Assembly: GCA_965199555.1 (NCBI GenBank)
Contig: CBDASJ010000015.1
Span: 186,001-250,000, forward strand
Direction: 5' to 3'
DNA length: 64,000 nucleotides
Source: LMUY01 sp965199555
GTDB taxonomy: Bacteria > Pseudomonadota > Alphaproteobacteria > Acetobacterales > Acetobacteraceae
The position numbers and the translations under genes are program-made. Numbering within the stretch: the first letter of the stretch is position 1; each line of letters begins with the position of its first letter. The notes under the pieces are model-generated. The model was not told the origin of the DNA. It saw only the letters and a program-made list of their open reading frames with translations, and ran no database searches. Shown here piece after piece: positions 50,969-58,887 of the stretch.

Positions 50969-51061
50969 TGGAGGAGGGGAAGGGATTCGAACCCTCGATA
51001 CACCTTGACAGTGTATAACGGTTTAGCAAACCGCCGCCTTCAGCCGCTCGGCCACCCCTCC
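50969..51061 (-). tRNA. tRNA-Ser (anticodon GCU)
   Basis: On the minus strand the acceptor GGAGGGG (51061-51055) pairs with CCCCTCC (50979-50973); CCA is encoded (50971-50969). The anticodon arm is GCGGT-TTGCTAA-ACCGT, anticodon GCT. A long class II variable arm (ATACAC...GTGTAT) is present, as needed for SerRS. The discriminator base reads T, where most serine tRNAs have G. Confidence 0.95.
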
Positions 51062-51092
51062 GCACCGTAATTTTCTTATAGACTGCGGGTTT

Positions 51093-51731
51093 TCAGCGCA
51101 AGGGCGGCTTGCCCGGCCGGCGTGCGGGTGCGGCCCGGCTCCCGTCCCAGACCTGGAGCAGGCTGGACACGGCGGCTTCGAGCGCCGCGTGCGAAACCGC
51201 GTCGCGGGCCTGCACGGACATGCCGACCAGCAGTGCCTCTGCCAGCGTCGCCAGGCCTTCGACGGCGTCGGGCCGCAGCTCGCCGGACGCCGCCGCCCGT
51301 TCGACGCAGCGCCAGATGGCGTTCCGGTTGCGTTGCCGTTCACCGGCGACCAAGGCTTGCAGGTGGTTGTTGTCCGGGGAGGCGTTGGTGACGGACAGGA
51401 CGAGCATGCAGCCCGTCGGCAGGTCCGCGTCGGTTTGCAGCCGGGCCGAGCGTCGCAACGCCTGCTCCAACCCGTCGCGGGGTGGCAGCGCGTCGTCATG
51501 CAGCGTGGCGACCACTTGCCCGTGGATGTCGAGGTAGCGGGCCAGCGCTTCGCGGTAGAGTTTTTCCTTGGACCCAAACGCCCCGTAGAAGCTGGCGGTC
51601 GAGAGCCCGCCCATCTCCCGCTTGAGGTGATCCAAGGACGTCGACTCGTAGCCGTGCCGCCAGAACAGGTGCATGGCGGCGGCGAGCGCACCATCGCGAT
51701 CGAACTGCCTGGGTCGTCCGGTCCGGGGCAC
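51093..51731 (-). CDS. TetR/AcrR family regulator
   Basis: A 212-residue repressor starting at GTG 51731, with GGAGAG 8 bases upstream. The N-terminal helix-turn-helix region reads RPRQFDRDGALAAAMHLFWRHGYESTSLDHLKREMGGLSTASFYGAFGSKEKLYREAL, split here as the typical TetR pattern. The C-terminal ligand domain is of the kind found in NemR/AcuR relatives (GCMLVLS, where the Cys could sense electrophiles). Divergent from two SnoaL-like genes; a palindrome lies in front of it. It probably controls both directions. Confidence 0.9.
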   Translation of the reverse strand: MPRTGRPRQFDRDGALAAAMHLFWRHGYESTSLDHLKREMGGLSTASFYGAFGSKEKLYREALARYLDIHGQVVATLHDDALPPRDGLEQALRRSARLQTDADLPTGCMLVLSVTNASPDNNHLQALVAGERQRNRNAIWRCVERAAASGELRPDAVEGLATLAEALLVGMSVQARDAVSHAALEAAVSSLLQVWDGSRAAPARRPGKPPLR

Positions 51732-51748
51732 TCTGACTCTCCAATATA

Positions 51749-51764
51749 TGGACCGGTCGATCCA
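51749..51764. promoter_or_regulatory. Candidate TetR operator
   Basis: TGGACCGGTCGATCCA is an imperfect inverted repeat (TGGA/TCCA outer arms, 6 of 8 positions symmetric) 18 bases before the TetR GTG and 101 bases before the divergent gene. AT-rich ATATAT borders it. Position fits autoregulation and control of the divergent pair. Confidence 0.45.
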
Positions 51765-51864
51765 AATGTCGTTGACTCGAGGACCCATCCTACCGCAACT
51801 TCAAGATCGAATGGTTCACAATTCACGGGCTGCTGCGCCCGTTCGATCATGCGGAGACCGCGCG

Positions 51865-52326
51865 ATGGCGATGGAAGCGACCGACGTCGTTCGGATGTTG
51901 CTGGACGATCCGACCAACCCGGACGTGGTGCACAGGCTTGTCGCCGCAGACGCGACCTACGTCTCCCTGAACGACCACAATCCCGAACTGCGGCGGATCA
52001 TGCCCTGGGCCGGTACCCGCACCGGGCCGGCGGCGGTGCTGGACACCTACACGCGGGTGAACCGCTACTGGCACAGCGAAGCGTTCGAGGTCGCCGCGTT
52101 GTTCGGCGACGGCGAGAACGTGGCCGTGTTCGGCCGTTTCACCTACCGCTCCGTCACACTGAACAAGGCCGCCACCTCGCCGTTCGCCATCCTGGCCAAG
52201 GTTCGCGATGGCCAGATCGTCTTCATGCAGTTCATGGAGGACACGTTCGGCACCGCAGCCACCTTCCGCAGTGGCGGCGTGGCCCGCTTTCGCAGCAACC
52301 CGGATGGTGGCGAGGTGTCCTTGTGA
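51865..52326 (+). CDS. SnoaL/NTF2-like protein
   Basis: A 153-residue protein starting at ATG 51865 (GGAGA upstream). Pattern of the NTF2/ketosteroid-isomerase fold: N-terminal helix (MAMEATDVVRMLLDDPTNP), strand ADATYVSLNDHNPEL, GPAAVLDTYTRVNRYW, and late strands VAVFGRFTYRS and SPFAILAKVRDGQIVFMQFMED. Relatives are isomerases, dehydratases or carrier-like proteins; the substrate is unknown. It overlaps the next SnoaL-like gene by 4 bases (GTGA). Confidence 0.82.
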   Translation: MAMEATDVVRMLLDDPTNPDVVHRLVAADATYVSLNDHNPELRRIMPWAGTRTGPAAVLDTYTRVNRYWHSEAFEVAALFGDGENVAVFGRFTYRSVTLNKAATSPFAILAKVRDGQIVFMQFMEDTFGTAATFRSGGVARFRSNPDGGEVSL

Positions 52327-52757
52327 CGGGGCAAGCGTCTCCCCGCGGCGTGGTCGAGCGGTTCTACGCGGCGGAGAGCGTCTACATGAACGCGGGCGGC
52401 GCGGATGCGGGCGCCAGCTTCGCCGGGATGGCCGCCACGCTGGACCCGGATGTGGTGCTGCACCAGTCGCCCGACTTGCCCTGGGGCGGCGAGTTCCACG
52501 GCCATGCCGGATACGAGGAGTGGGCGCGGCAGATGAGCCGGGCGTTCGACCAGCTTGCGGTTAAGGACGCCCATCTGTTTGCCGACGGCGACATCGTGGT
52601 CATCACCTGCCGCCTCGTCACCCGGTCGCGTGCGAGCGGCGAAACGCTGGACCTGCCGATGGCCCAAGTGGTTCGCGTTCGCGACGACCGCATCGTCGAG
52701 TTCCGGCCGTTCTATTGGAACGTACCTGCCTATCGTGAAACCGTCAGGCGGCGCTGA
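52323..52757 (+). CDS. Second SnoaL/NTF2-like protein
   Basis: A 144-residue protein with GTG start 52323 overlapping the previous stop. Evidence of fold: VVERFYAAESVYMNAGGAD, ATLDPDVVLHQSPDLPWGGEFHGHAGYEEWARQM and the typical end VVRVRDDRIVEFRPFYWN. It differs clearly from its neighbour, so the pair may form a heteromer. Both are likely controlled by the divergent TetR. Confidence 0.85.
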   Translation: MTGQASPRGVVERFYAAESVYMNAGGADAGASFAGMAATLDPDVVLHQSPDLPWGGEFHGHAGYEEWARQMSRAFDQLAVKDAHLFADGDIVVITCRLVTRSRASGETLDLPMAQVVRVRDDRIVEFRPFYWNVPAYRETVRRR

Positions 52758-52959
52758 CAGATTGATCGATGAGGTGTTGCCGTAACTGCTGCACCTCGGC
52801 AAGCATTCCGTGGCAGCGGATGTACGCCCCGACCCCTGCCCGGTGGTGGCGGTAAACAAGACTTGCCTTTTTCACACCGCGTTAAGCAACGCCCTTCATG
52901 ATGGATCAACTCCAAGCGGCCCCCTGGCCGGCAAGTCTTATTGGCCAGGAGGCCCAATC

Positions 52960-54030
52960 GTGCGGCGGCAACACGCCTTCGGCTGCCTGGCCGTCGCTAT
53001 TTTCGTGGTGGTGGCGCTCGGCGCCGCGGCGGCCGCGGTCGTTGCCGGGGCCGATGCGGCCAAGCCGGATCCGCACGGCTCCGAAATCCTCGCGACGCTG
53101 AAGGCGAAGTACCGTCGCCCGGCGGACATCCCATTCCCGGCCGATAACGGCTATTCCGATGCCAAATCCCTGCTCGGCCAAACGCTGTTCTTCGATCCGC
53201 GGCTGTCTGGCCCGGGCACCCACTCCTGCGCCAGTTGCCACAATCCCGCGCTGGGTTGGAGGGACGGGCTTCCCGTCGGCATCGGCCACGACGCCCGCGC
53301 CTTGCCGCGCTCCACGCCCACGATCGTCAATCTCGCCTGGGGCGCCCTGCTGATGTGGGACGGCCGCAAGGACAGCCTGGAGGACCAGGCGATCAACCCT
53401 GTCCAGGAAGAGATGGGCCTGCCGTTAAGGGACATGCAGGCCCGCCTGGCAGCCGTTCCAAGCTACCGCACGATGTTCAAGGCCGCCTTCGGCAGCGACG
53501 GGGTGACCATCCCGCGCGTGGCCCAGGCGCTTGCCACGTTCGAACGCACGTTGGTCAGCAACGAGGCGCCGTTCGACCGTTGGATCCGCGGGGACGACCG
53601 TGCCATCGGGGCCGACGCCAAGCGTGGGTTCGAGCTGTTCACCGGCCGGGCGAATTGTTCCGCGTGCCACACCGGCTGGCGCTTCACCGATGACGGGTTC
53701 CACGACACCGGCCTGCCCGACGCCGATCTGGGCCGCGGCGTGCAGGTGCCGGACGAGCCGACGCTCCAGCACGCGTTCAAGACCCCGACCCTGCGCAACG
53801 TGGCCACCCGCACCCCATACATGCACAACGGTTCGATCCGGACGCTGCAAGACATCGTCGCGCATTACGACACCGGCTTCGTCGAGCGCCCCAGCCTTTC
53901 GCCCGAGATGCACCGCCTGGGACTGACAGGCGAGGAGACCGGCGCGATCGTCGCCTTCCTCAACTCGCTGACGAGCGTGGATGACCCGGTGGTCCTCATG
54001 CCTTTGCCGATGACGGAGCAGATCCGATGA
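52960..54030 (+). CDS. Di-haem cytochrome c peroxidase / MauG-like protein
   Basis: A 356-residue exported protein. GTG 52960 has AGGAGG (52947-52952) 7 bases upstream and gives an N-terminal anchor (VRRQHAFGCLAVAIFVVVALGAAAA). Two haem motifs are visible, CASCH and CSACH, with distal Met/His ligand regions such as YMHNGSIRTL. These enzymes reduce H2O2 in the periplasm or, as MauG, modify amino acids. It is coupled to a cupredoxin (ATGA), a possible electron donor. Confidence 0.93.
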   Translation: MRRQHAFGCLAVAIFVVVALGAAAAAVVAGADAAKPDPHGSEILATLKAKYRRPADIPFPADNGYSDAKSLLGQTLFFDPRLSGPGTHSCASCHNPALGWRDGLPVGIGHDARALPRSTPTIVNLAWGALLMWDGRKDSLEDQAINPVQEEMGLPLRDMQARLAAVPSYRTMFKAAFGSDGVTIPRVAQALATFERTLVSNEAPFDRWIRGDDRAIGADAKRGFELFTGRANCSACHTGWRFTDDGFHDTGLPDADLGRGVQVPDEPTLQHAFKTPTLRNVATRTPYMHNGSIRTLQDIVAHYDTGFVERPSLSPEMHRLGLTGEETGAIVAFLNSLTSVDDPVVLMPLPMTEQIR

Positions 54031-54353
54031 TGCCCAAAACCGTGTTACGCGCCGCCGCCGCCGTCGCCACCAGTGTGCTGGTGTGCGCGGCAGGGGATGA
54101 CACCCTGGTGTCCCAGAAGGACCGGGAGTTCAGCACCACGTCCTTGTCGCTCCATGCCGGGGACACGGTGCGCTTCAGCAACGACGACGATGTCGTCCAC
54201 AACATCTCCGTACGCGAACCCGGCGGCACGAACCGGAAAGGCGTGATCGAGAAACCGGGGGACAAGATCGCGGTCACGTTCGACCAGGTTGGCGCCTACA
54301 TGGTCTACTGCCTGATCCACCCGAAGATGCGCCTGAGCGTCCGGGTTCAATAA
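54027..54353 (+). CDS. Small blue-copper (cupredoxin-like) protein
   Basis: A 108-residue exported protein; signal peptide MMPKTVLRAAAAVATSVLVCAAG. Type 1 copper ligands can be read: His in DDVVHNIS, then Cys, His and Met in YCLIHPKMRLSV. The plastocyanin-like strand pattern (SLHAGDTVRFSNDD) is clear. Its start overlaps the peroxidase stop, so it likely shuttles electrons to that enzyme in the periplasm. Confidence 0.88.
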   Translation: MMPKTVLRAAAAVATSVLVCAAGDDTLVSQKDREFSTTSLSLHAGDTVRFSNDDDVVHNISVREPGGTNRKGVIEKPGDKIAVTFDQVGAYMVYCLIHPKMRLSVRVQ

Positions 54354-54393
54354 CGGCGTCGGCAATAATAGGGGTAATGACGATTTGCCACGC

Positions 54394-56133
54394 ATGTCCA
54401 TCCGGATAAAGGTCCTGCTCGCCTGTCTGCTGCTCGTCGCCTGCACGGCCTTGCTCGGCGTCCATGCCATACGTGCGCAACGCGCGCTTGGCGGCTTGGC
54501 GCTGCAGATGTACGACGAAGCGTTCATGGCGGTGAACTTCATCCGGAGCGCGGAAACGAAGTTCGCCCACCTTCAGGGCGTCGTCAGCCAGCAGGCCGTG
54601 CTGGAAACCACGAGGCAGGTGCCCGTGCCGCTCAGCGAGCGCCAGCGCTTGCTGGAACGGGTGCGCGCGCACGATTTGCCGCCAAGCGACGCGGCAGCGG
54701 CCGTGCAGCCCCGAACGTTGGAAAGATCCGCCATCCGCGCGGCGGTGCAATCCGCTTTGGAAGACCTGGACGTCGCGATCGAACGGGCCACGTCACCCGA
54801 AACCGGTGCGTCCGCGCGCAAGATACGGCAGGCCTTGTCGGATCTATCGCCCCAAGGTGACGGCACGGTCGATGCCACCGCGCTGGAAAGCGGCATCAGC
54901 GCCATCGCTGCCGATTTCGAGGCCGCCGCCGAAACATTCGCGCAGGATGGCTTCGTGTACCGGACTGATGCCGAAGCGGCGATGGAAGCTGCCGACCGGT
55001 CCGCGGAAATCGCCATTGCCGTCTCGGTCCTGGCGGCGCTGGTCATCACGGTGACGCTCAGCAAATCCATCGTGCCCGCTCTCCGCCGGGCCGCCGCCAT
55101 CGCCGCGGCGATCACCGGCGGCAAGCTCGACAACGAGATCCACCTGCCGCGCCGCCCGGGTGCGGACGAGGTCGCCCAGTTGTTGCATGCCCTCAGCCGC
55201 ATGCAGGACGTTCTGCGCGCCAACCTGGACGCTGCGGCGGCCCATGCGGCGGAGCAGGAGTCCCGGCGTTTTGCCGACATGAAGCGCACCGTGGCGATCG
55301 ACGACCTGGTGGTCGGTTTCGAAGCGAGCACGGGCGCGCTTGCCTCGCTGCTGGATCAGGCATCCTCGGCCATGACGGAATCCGCCCGGTCGGTTTCGGC
55401 GGTGGCCGGGCATACCGGCCGGCAGGCGGCCGCCGTGGCTGCCGCGGCGGCCCAGGCCGATGCCGGCACCAACAGCGTCGCCGCGGCGACCGAACAGCTT
55501 TCCGCATCCATCGGATGCATCGCGCTGCGGGTGGCGGAGTCAACCAACAGGGTCGCCGATGCCGTCGTGGACGTGCGCCGCACCGACGCCGTGTTCGGAG
55601 CCCTGGCGCACGGCGCCCAGCACATCGGCGACGTTATCGCCGTCATCGACGGCATCGCGGCCCAAACAAGGATGCTGGCGCTGAACGCCACTATCGAGGC
55701 GGCGCGGGCCGGGGAAGCCGGCAAGGGGTTTGCCGTCGTGGCGTCGGAAATCAAGATGCTGGCGACCCAGACGGCGCGCGCCACCAAAGACATCGGCGCC
55801 CAGGTGAGGCACATCCAAGGTGCCACGGCCGAAGCCGTCGGCGCCATCGGCAGCATCCGCGAAACCATCGAGGATATCGGCCGGGCCGCGACCTCCATCG
55901 CCACGGCCGTGGAGCAGCAGGGTGATGCAACGCGGGAGATCGCGATCAGCGGTCAGGCAGCGGCCGTCAGCACGAGCGACGTCAGCACGACGATCGGCGG
56001 CGTCAGCGAGGCCGCGCGGTCGGCGGAGGCGGAAGCGGCCCGGGTACTCGACGCCGCCACCGTGCTCGCCAGCCAGGCCGTCCGCTTGTCGGCCGACGTG
56101 CACGGCTTCATCGCCGGCGTGCGCGCCGCCTGA
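54394..56133 (+). CDS. Methyl-accepting chemotaxis protein
   Basis: A 579-residue chemoreceptor starting at ATG 54394 (TTG 54385 is possible). First membrane helix VLLACLLLVACTALLGVHAI, a helical sensor domain to about residue 205, second membrane helix IAIAVSVLAALVITVTLSKS, HAMP region to about residue 280, then the signalling hairpin with RMLALNATIEAARAGEAGKG and FAVVASEIKMLATQTA. It lacks a C-terminal pentapeptide. Located 40 bases after the cupredoxin gene, it may sense a redox-related or small-molecule signal; the ligand is unknown. Confidence 0.92.
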   Translation: MSIRIKVLLACLLLVACTALLGVHAIRAQRALGGLALQMYDEAFMAVNFIRSAETKFAHLQGVVSQQAVLETTRQVPVPLSERQRLLERVRAHDLPPSDAAAAVQPRTLERSAIRAAVQSALEDLDVAIERATSPETGASARKIRQALSDLSPQGDGTVDATALESGISAIAADFEAAAETFAQDGFVYRTDAEAAMEAADRSAEIAIAVSVLAALVITVTLSKSIVPALRRAAAIAAAITGGKLDNEIHLPRRPGADEVAQLLHALSRMQDVLRANLDAAAAHAAEQESRRFADMKRTVAIDDLVVGFEASTGALASLLDQASSAMTESARSVSAVAGHTGRQAAAVAAAAAQADAGTNSVAAATEQLSASIGCIALRVAESTNRVADAVVDVRRTDAVFGALAHGAQHIGDVIAVIDGIAAQTRMLALNATIEAARAGEAGKGFAVVASEIKMLATQTARATKDIGAQVRHIQGATAEAVGAIGSIRETIEDIGRAATSIATAVEQQGDATREIAISGQAAAVSTSDVSTTIGGVSEAARSAEAEAARVLDAATVLASQAVRLSADVHGFIAGVRAA

Positions 56134-56193
56134 CCGCCCACCTGCCAGCACTGCGACGCTGATCGGTAAGGGCGCAGGTCAGGCCGCGACGCT

Positions 56194-57747
56194 TTACTCG
56201 GTCGAGATCGGCGTCGTGGTCGGTAGCGCCAGCCCCAAGAAGCGTTCCCGGCGTCGCGACCGCACCGCGTGCAACCAGAAGAACAACTGCACCGCGACCA
56301 ATAACATGCTGGCCGCGACGAACCCGGCGCTGATCGGCCGTTCAAAGAACACCGTCAGGCTGCCGCGGGAAAGCAGCACCGCCCGGCGGAAGTTCTCCTC
56401 AACCAGCGGCCCCAGCACGAAGCCAAGCAGGATAGGGGCCGCGGGGAAATCAAGTGCTGCGAAAATCGCACCGATCACGCCAAACGCCAGCACCTCCCAA
56501 ACCTGGTCCAGGTTGTGGTTGGTGCTGAACACGCCGACCGCGATGAAGAACAGTGCCGAGGGGTATAAGAAGCGGTAAGGCACCCGCAGCAGCTTCACCC
56601 ACAGCCCGATCAGCGGCACGTTCAGTATCATCAGCAGCACGTTGCCGATCCAGAAGCTGGCGATCAAACCCCAGAACAGATCGGCATGTTCCGTGATCAG
56701 CTGCGGACCCGGTTGGATGCCCTGGATCAGCAGCGCGCCCAGGATCAGCGCCATGACGGCATCCCCGGGAATGCCGAGGCTCATGGTCGGTATAAAATCG
56801 ACCTGGGTCTTGGAATGGGAGGCCGCTTCGGGCGCCGCCACCCCTGCTATGGCGCCGTGACCGAAGCGGCTGGGATCGCGGGCGATCTTCCGCTCCAACG
56901 CGTAGGCGAGGAACGTCGTGATCGTCGGGCCGGTCCCCGGCATGGCGCCGAACAACGTGCCCACCATCGTGCCGCGTACCATGGGCCAAAAGGATTGCCG
57001 CAGTTCCGCCAGGCTCGGGCGCATGTCGCGCAGCCGCACGGTTGTGTTGCCGCCAACCGCCTGCATACGGTTCACGCTGCGCAGGAACTCCGCCACGCCG
57101 AACAAGCCCAGCGCCAGGGCGACAAGCTCCACCCCGTCATCCAGGGCCGTGATCCCCAGGGTAAATCGCTGCGTGCCGGTGCTGACATCCGTACCCACGA
57201 CGCCCAGCAGCAGCCCGACCACCGTCATCGCCACGCCCTTGAGCGGCGAGCCGCGGGACATGGTTGCCCCCGCCAACAACCCGAGAAGCATGATGGAGAA
57301 GATTTCCGCCGGACCGAACTGGAAGGCGATGCGTACCAGCAAGGGCGAGGCGACGACCATGACGATGATGCCGACGGAAGCGGCGAAGAAGGAGCTGATC
57401 ATGGTGATGCCCAGCGCCGTGCCGCCCTTGCCCTGCTGCGTCAGCGGATAGCCGTCCAGGCAGGTCACCGCATGCGGCGGATGGCAGGGCAGGTTCAGCA
57501 GGATCGCGCCGATCGCCCCGCCATATTGCGAGCCGTAGAAAATCCCGGCCAGCATCAGGATCGCCGGGATTGGCGCCATCGTGTAGGTGAGTGGTAGCAG
57601 CATGGAAATGGCGGACAGCGCCCCCATGCCGGGCAGCACGCCGATCAGGTTGCCGATCAGCACGCCGACAAAAGACCACAGCAGGTTGGACGGCAACAAG
57701 GCAACGTCGAAGCCGTGCAACAGGTCAGTCAAGGATTGCCAGATCAT
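56194..57747 (-). CDS. tctA: Tripartite tricarboxylate transporter large permease
   Basis: A 517-residue inner-membrane protein with about eleven to twelve hydrophobic segments. NLIGVLPGMGALSAISMLLPLTY and FGAMPGTGPTITTFLAYALERK carry the repeated GxxPGxG motif of TctA; SKTQVDFIPTMSLGIPGDAVMALILGAL is the third landmark. It imports a carboxylate using an ion gradient and the exported Bug protein encoded at 61.4-62.4 kb. It is the last gene of the operon, 4 bases after tctB. Confidence 0.94.
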   Translation of the reverse strand: MIWQSLTDLLHGFDVALLPSNLLWSFVGVLIGNLIGVLPGMGALSAISMLLPLTYTMAPIPAILMLAGIFYGSQYGGAIGAILLNLPCHPPHAVTCLDGYPLTQQGKGGTALGITMISSFFAASVGIIVMVVASPLLVRIAFQFGPAEIFSIMLLGLLAGATMSRGSPLKGVAMTVVGLLLGVVGTDVSTGTQRFTLGITALDDGVELVALALGLFGVAEFLRSVNRMQAVGGNTTVRLRDMRPSLAELRQSFWPMVRGTMVGTLFGAMPGTGPTITTFLAYALERKIARDPSRFGHGAIAGVAAPEAASHSKTQVDFIPTMSLGIPGDAVMALILGALLIQGIQPGPQLITEHADLFWGLIASFWIGNVLLMILNVPLIGLWVKLLRVPYRFLYPSALFFIAVGVFSTNHNLDQVWEVLAFGVIGAIFAALDFPAAPILLGFVLGPLVEENFRRAVLLSRGSLTVFFERPISAGFVAASMLLVAVQLFFWLHAVRSRRRERFLGLALPTTTPISTE

Positions 57748-57751
57748 CGCC

Positions 57752-58201
57752 TCAACCCCATCGAAGCAAGGGAAACGGCACCTGCAACAACCACCAGAAC
57801 ACCACCACGCAAATGCCCGTCATCGCCACGCCCAGCACGGCGGAGCCGAGCACCGTGTTCTGCCGGTCGCCCAGCGCGGCGATGAAGACGACGGCGAAGG
57901 TCGCGGGGATGAGTCCGCCCCATCGGCCCAGCAGAACGAAAGCCGCGACGCCGAGGCAGATGCACAGCCAGCCCCGCCATTCCGGCGCCAGCCGATCGGT
58001 GGGCGCCGCCGGCGCCTTGGCCGTCAGCATCAGCAGCACGCCGGTCAGGGCGAGGATCACCCCCAAGCTGAGCGGGAAGAAGCCCGGCCCCATGCGCCGC
58101 AGCGAGCCGATCTGGTAACTGGTGGCCTGCACCCCGGTCGCCAGGCCGAGAACGAGCACCAGCAGGCCGCCCAAGAAATCCTTGCGGTCGCCGAACCGCA
58201 T
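57752..58201 (-). CDS. tctB: Tripartite tricarboxylate transporter small permease
   Basis: A 149-residue membrane protein with four hydrophobic segments, the TctB architecture: FLGGLLVLVLGLATGVQA, MGPGFFPLSLGVILALTGVLLML, and two C-terminal helices. ATG 58201 shares its last base with the preceding stop (TGATG); GTG 58204 is an alternative. It forms the membrane complex with TctA. Confidence 0.9.
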   Translation of the reverse strand: MRFGDRKDFLGGLLVLVLGLATGVQATSYQIGSLRRMGPGFFPLSLGVILALTGVLLMLTAKAPAAPTDRLAPEWRGWLCICLGVAAFVLLGRWGGLIPATFAVVFIAALGDRQNTVLGSAVLGVAMTGICVVVFWWLLQVPFPLLRWG

Positions 58202-58887
58202 CACTCGAACCCGCTGCGCTGGCGCAACCCGGCGTTTTCCGCCCCGGTCAGCAAGGCGACCAGCGCCTTCGCTTGCGCCGGCATCGCCGCCCGGGTGCTG
58301 ACAGCCGCGGCATAAATGGTGGACAGATCGTGCGCCGGGGGCAGTGGCCCAACCAGGGTCAGCCCGCGCGTGTACAGGATTTCCGTCATCTGCGTGGTGC
58401 CGAGGCCGCCCGCGGGCGCTTCCTCCGCCAGAGTCCGCATGGCCGTCTCGCCGTTCGGGAACATGCGGAGCTTTGGCGCCATCTCAGCCTCCAGCCCCAA
58501 CGCCGCCATCACCGAACGGACATGGATGCCGGCGGTGCTCTTATAGGCGTCCGGCATGAACACCGCGGTGGCGGCCCGCAAGGCGGCGGCAAAGGCCGGC
58601 CCGGAGGAGACGTCCGGCAGGTCGTGGCCGTTCGGCACGGCCACGGCGGTGCGCACGGTGCCGATCGCCGCCACATCTTGCACCAATCCCGCCGTCGCCA
58701 GCTCTGCCAACTGGCGGGCGGTCAGGATCAGCACGTCGCAAGCCTCGCCGCCCTCAAACCGGTCGCGAATTGCCCCGACCGCGCTGAACGAGCCTTGCAG
58801 TGCCGTGCCCGCCTGCGCTTCGAACCCCGCCTGCACATCGTTCACCAGCCCTTTGGCCGCCCCGGCACTCAGCACGCGCAGCGTCAT
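58201..58887 (-). CDS. ModA-like substrate-binding-fold protein without signal peptide
   Basis: A 228-residue protein starting at ATG 58887 (MTLRVLSAGAAKGLVNDVQAGFEAQAG), the mature-type opening of ModA molybdate-binding proteins, with GSFSAVGAIRDRFEGGEACDVLIL and FMPDAYKSTAGIHV further on. No signal peptide precedes it; its start overlaps the molybdenum subunit stop by 4 bases. Found inside a molybdenum-hydroxylase operon, it might handle molybdate or cofactor in the cytoplasm, or bind an organic ligand. Unclear. Confidence 0.7.
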   Translation of the reverse strand: MTLRVLSAGAAKGLVNDVQAGFEAQAGTALQGSFSAVGAIRDRFEGGEACDVLILTARQLAELATAGLVQDVAAIGTVRTAVAVPNGHDLPDVSSGPAFAAALRAATAVFMPDAYKSTAGIHVRSVMAALGLEAEMAPKLRMFPNGETAMRTLAEEAPAGGLGTTQMTEILYTRGLTLVGPLPPAHDLSTIYAAAVSTRAAMPAQAKALVALLTGAENAGLRQRSGFE

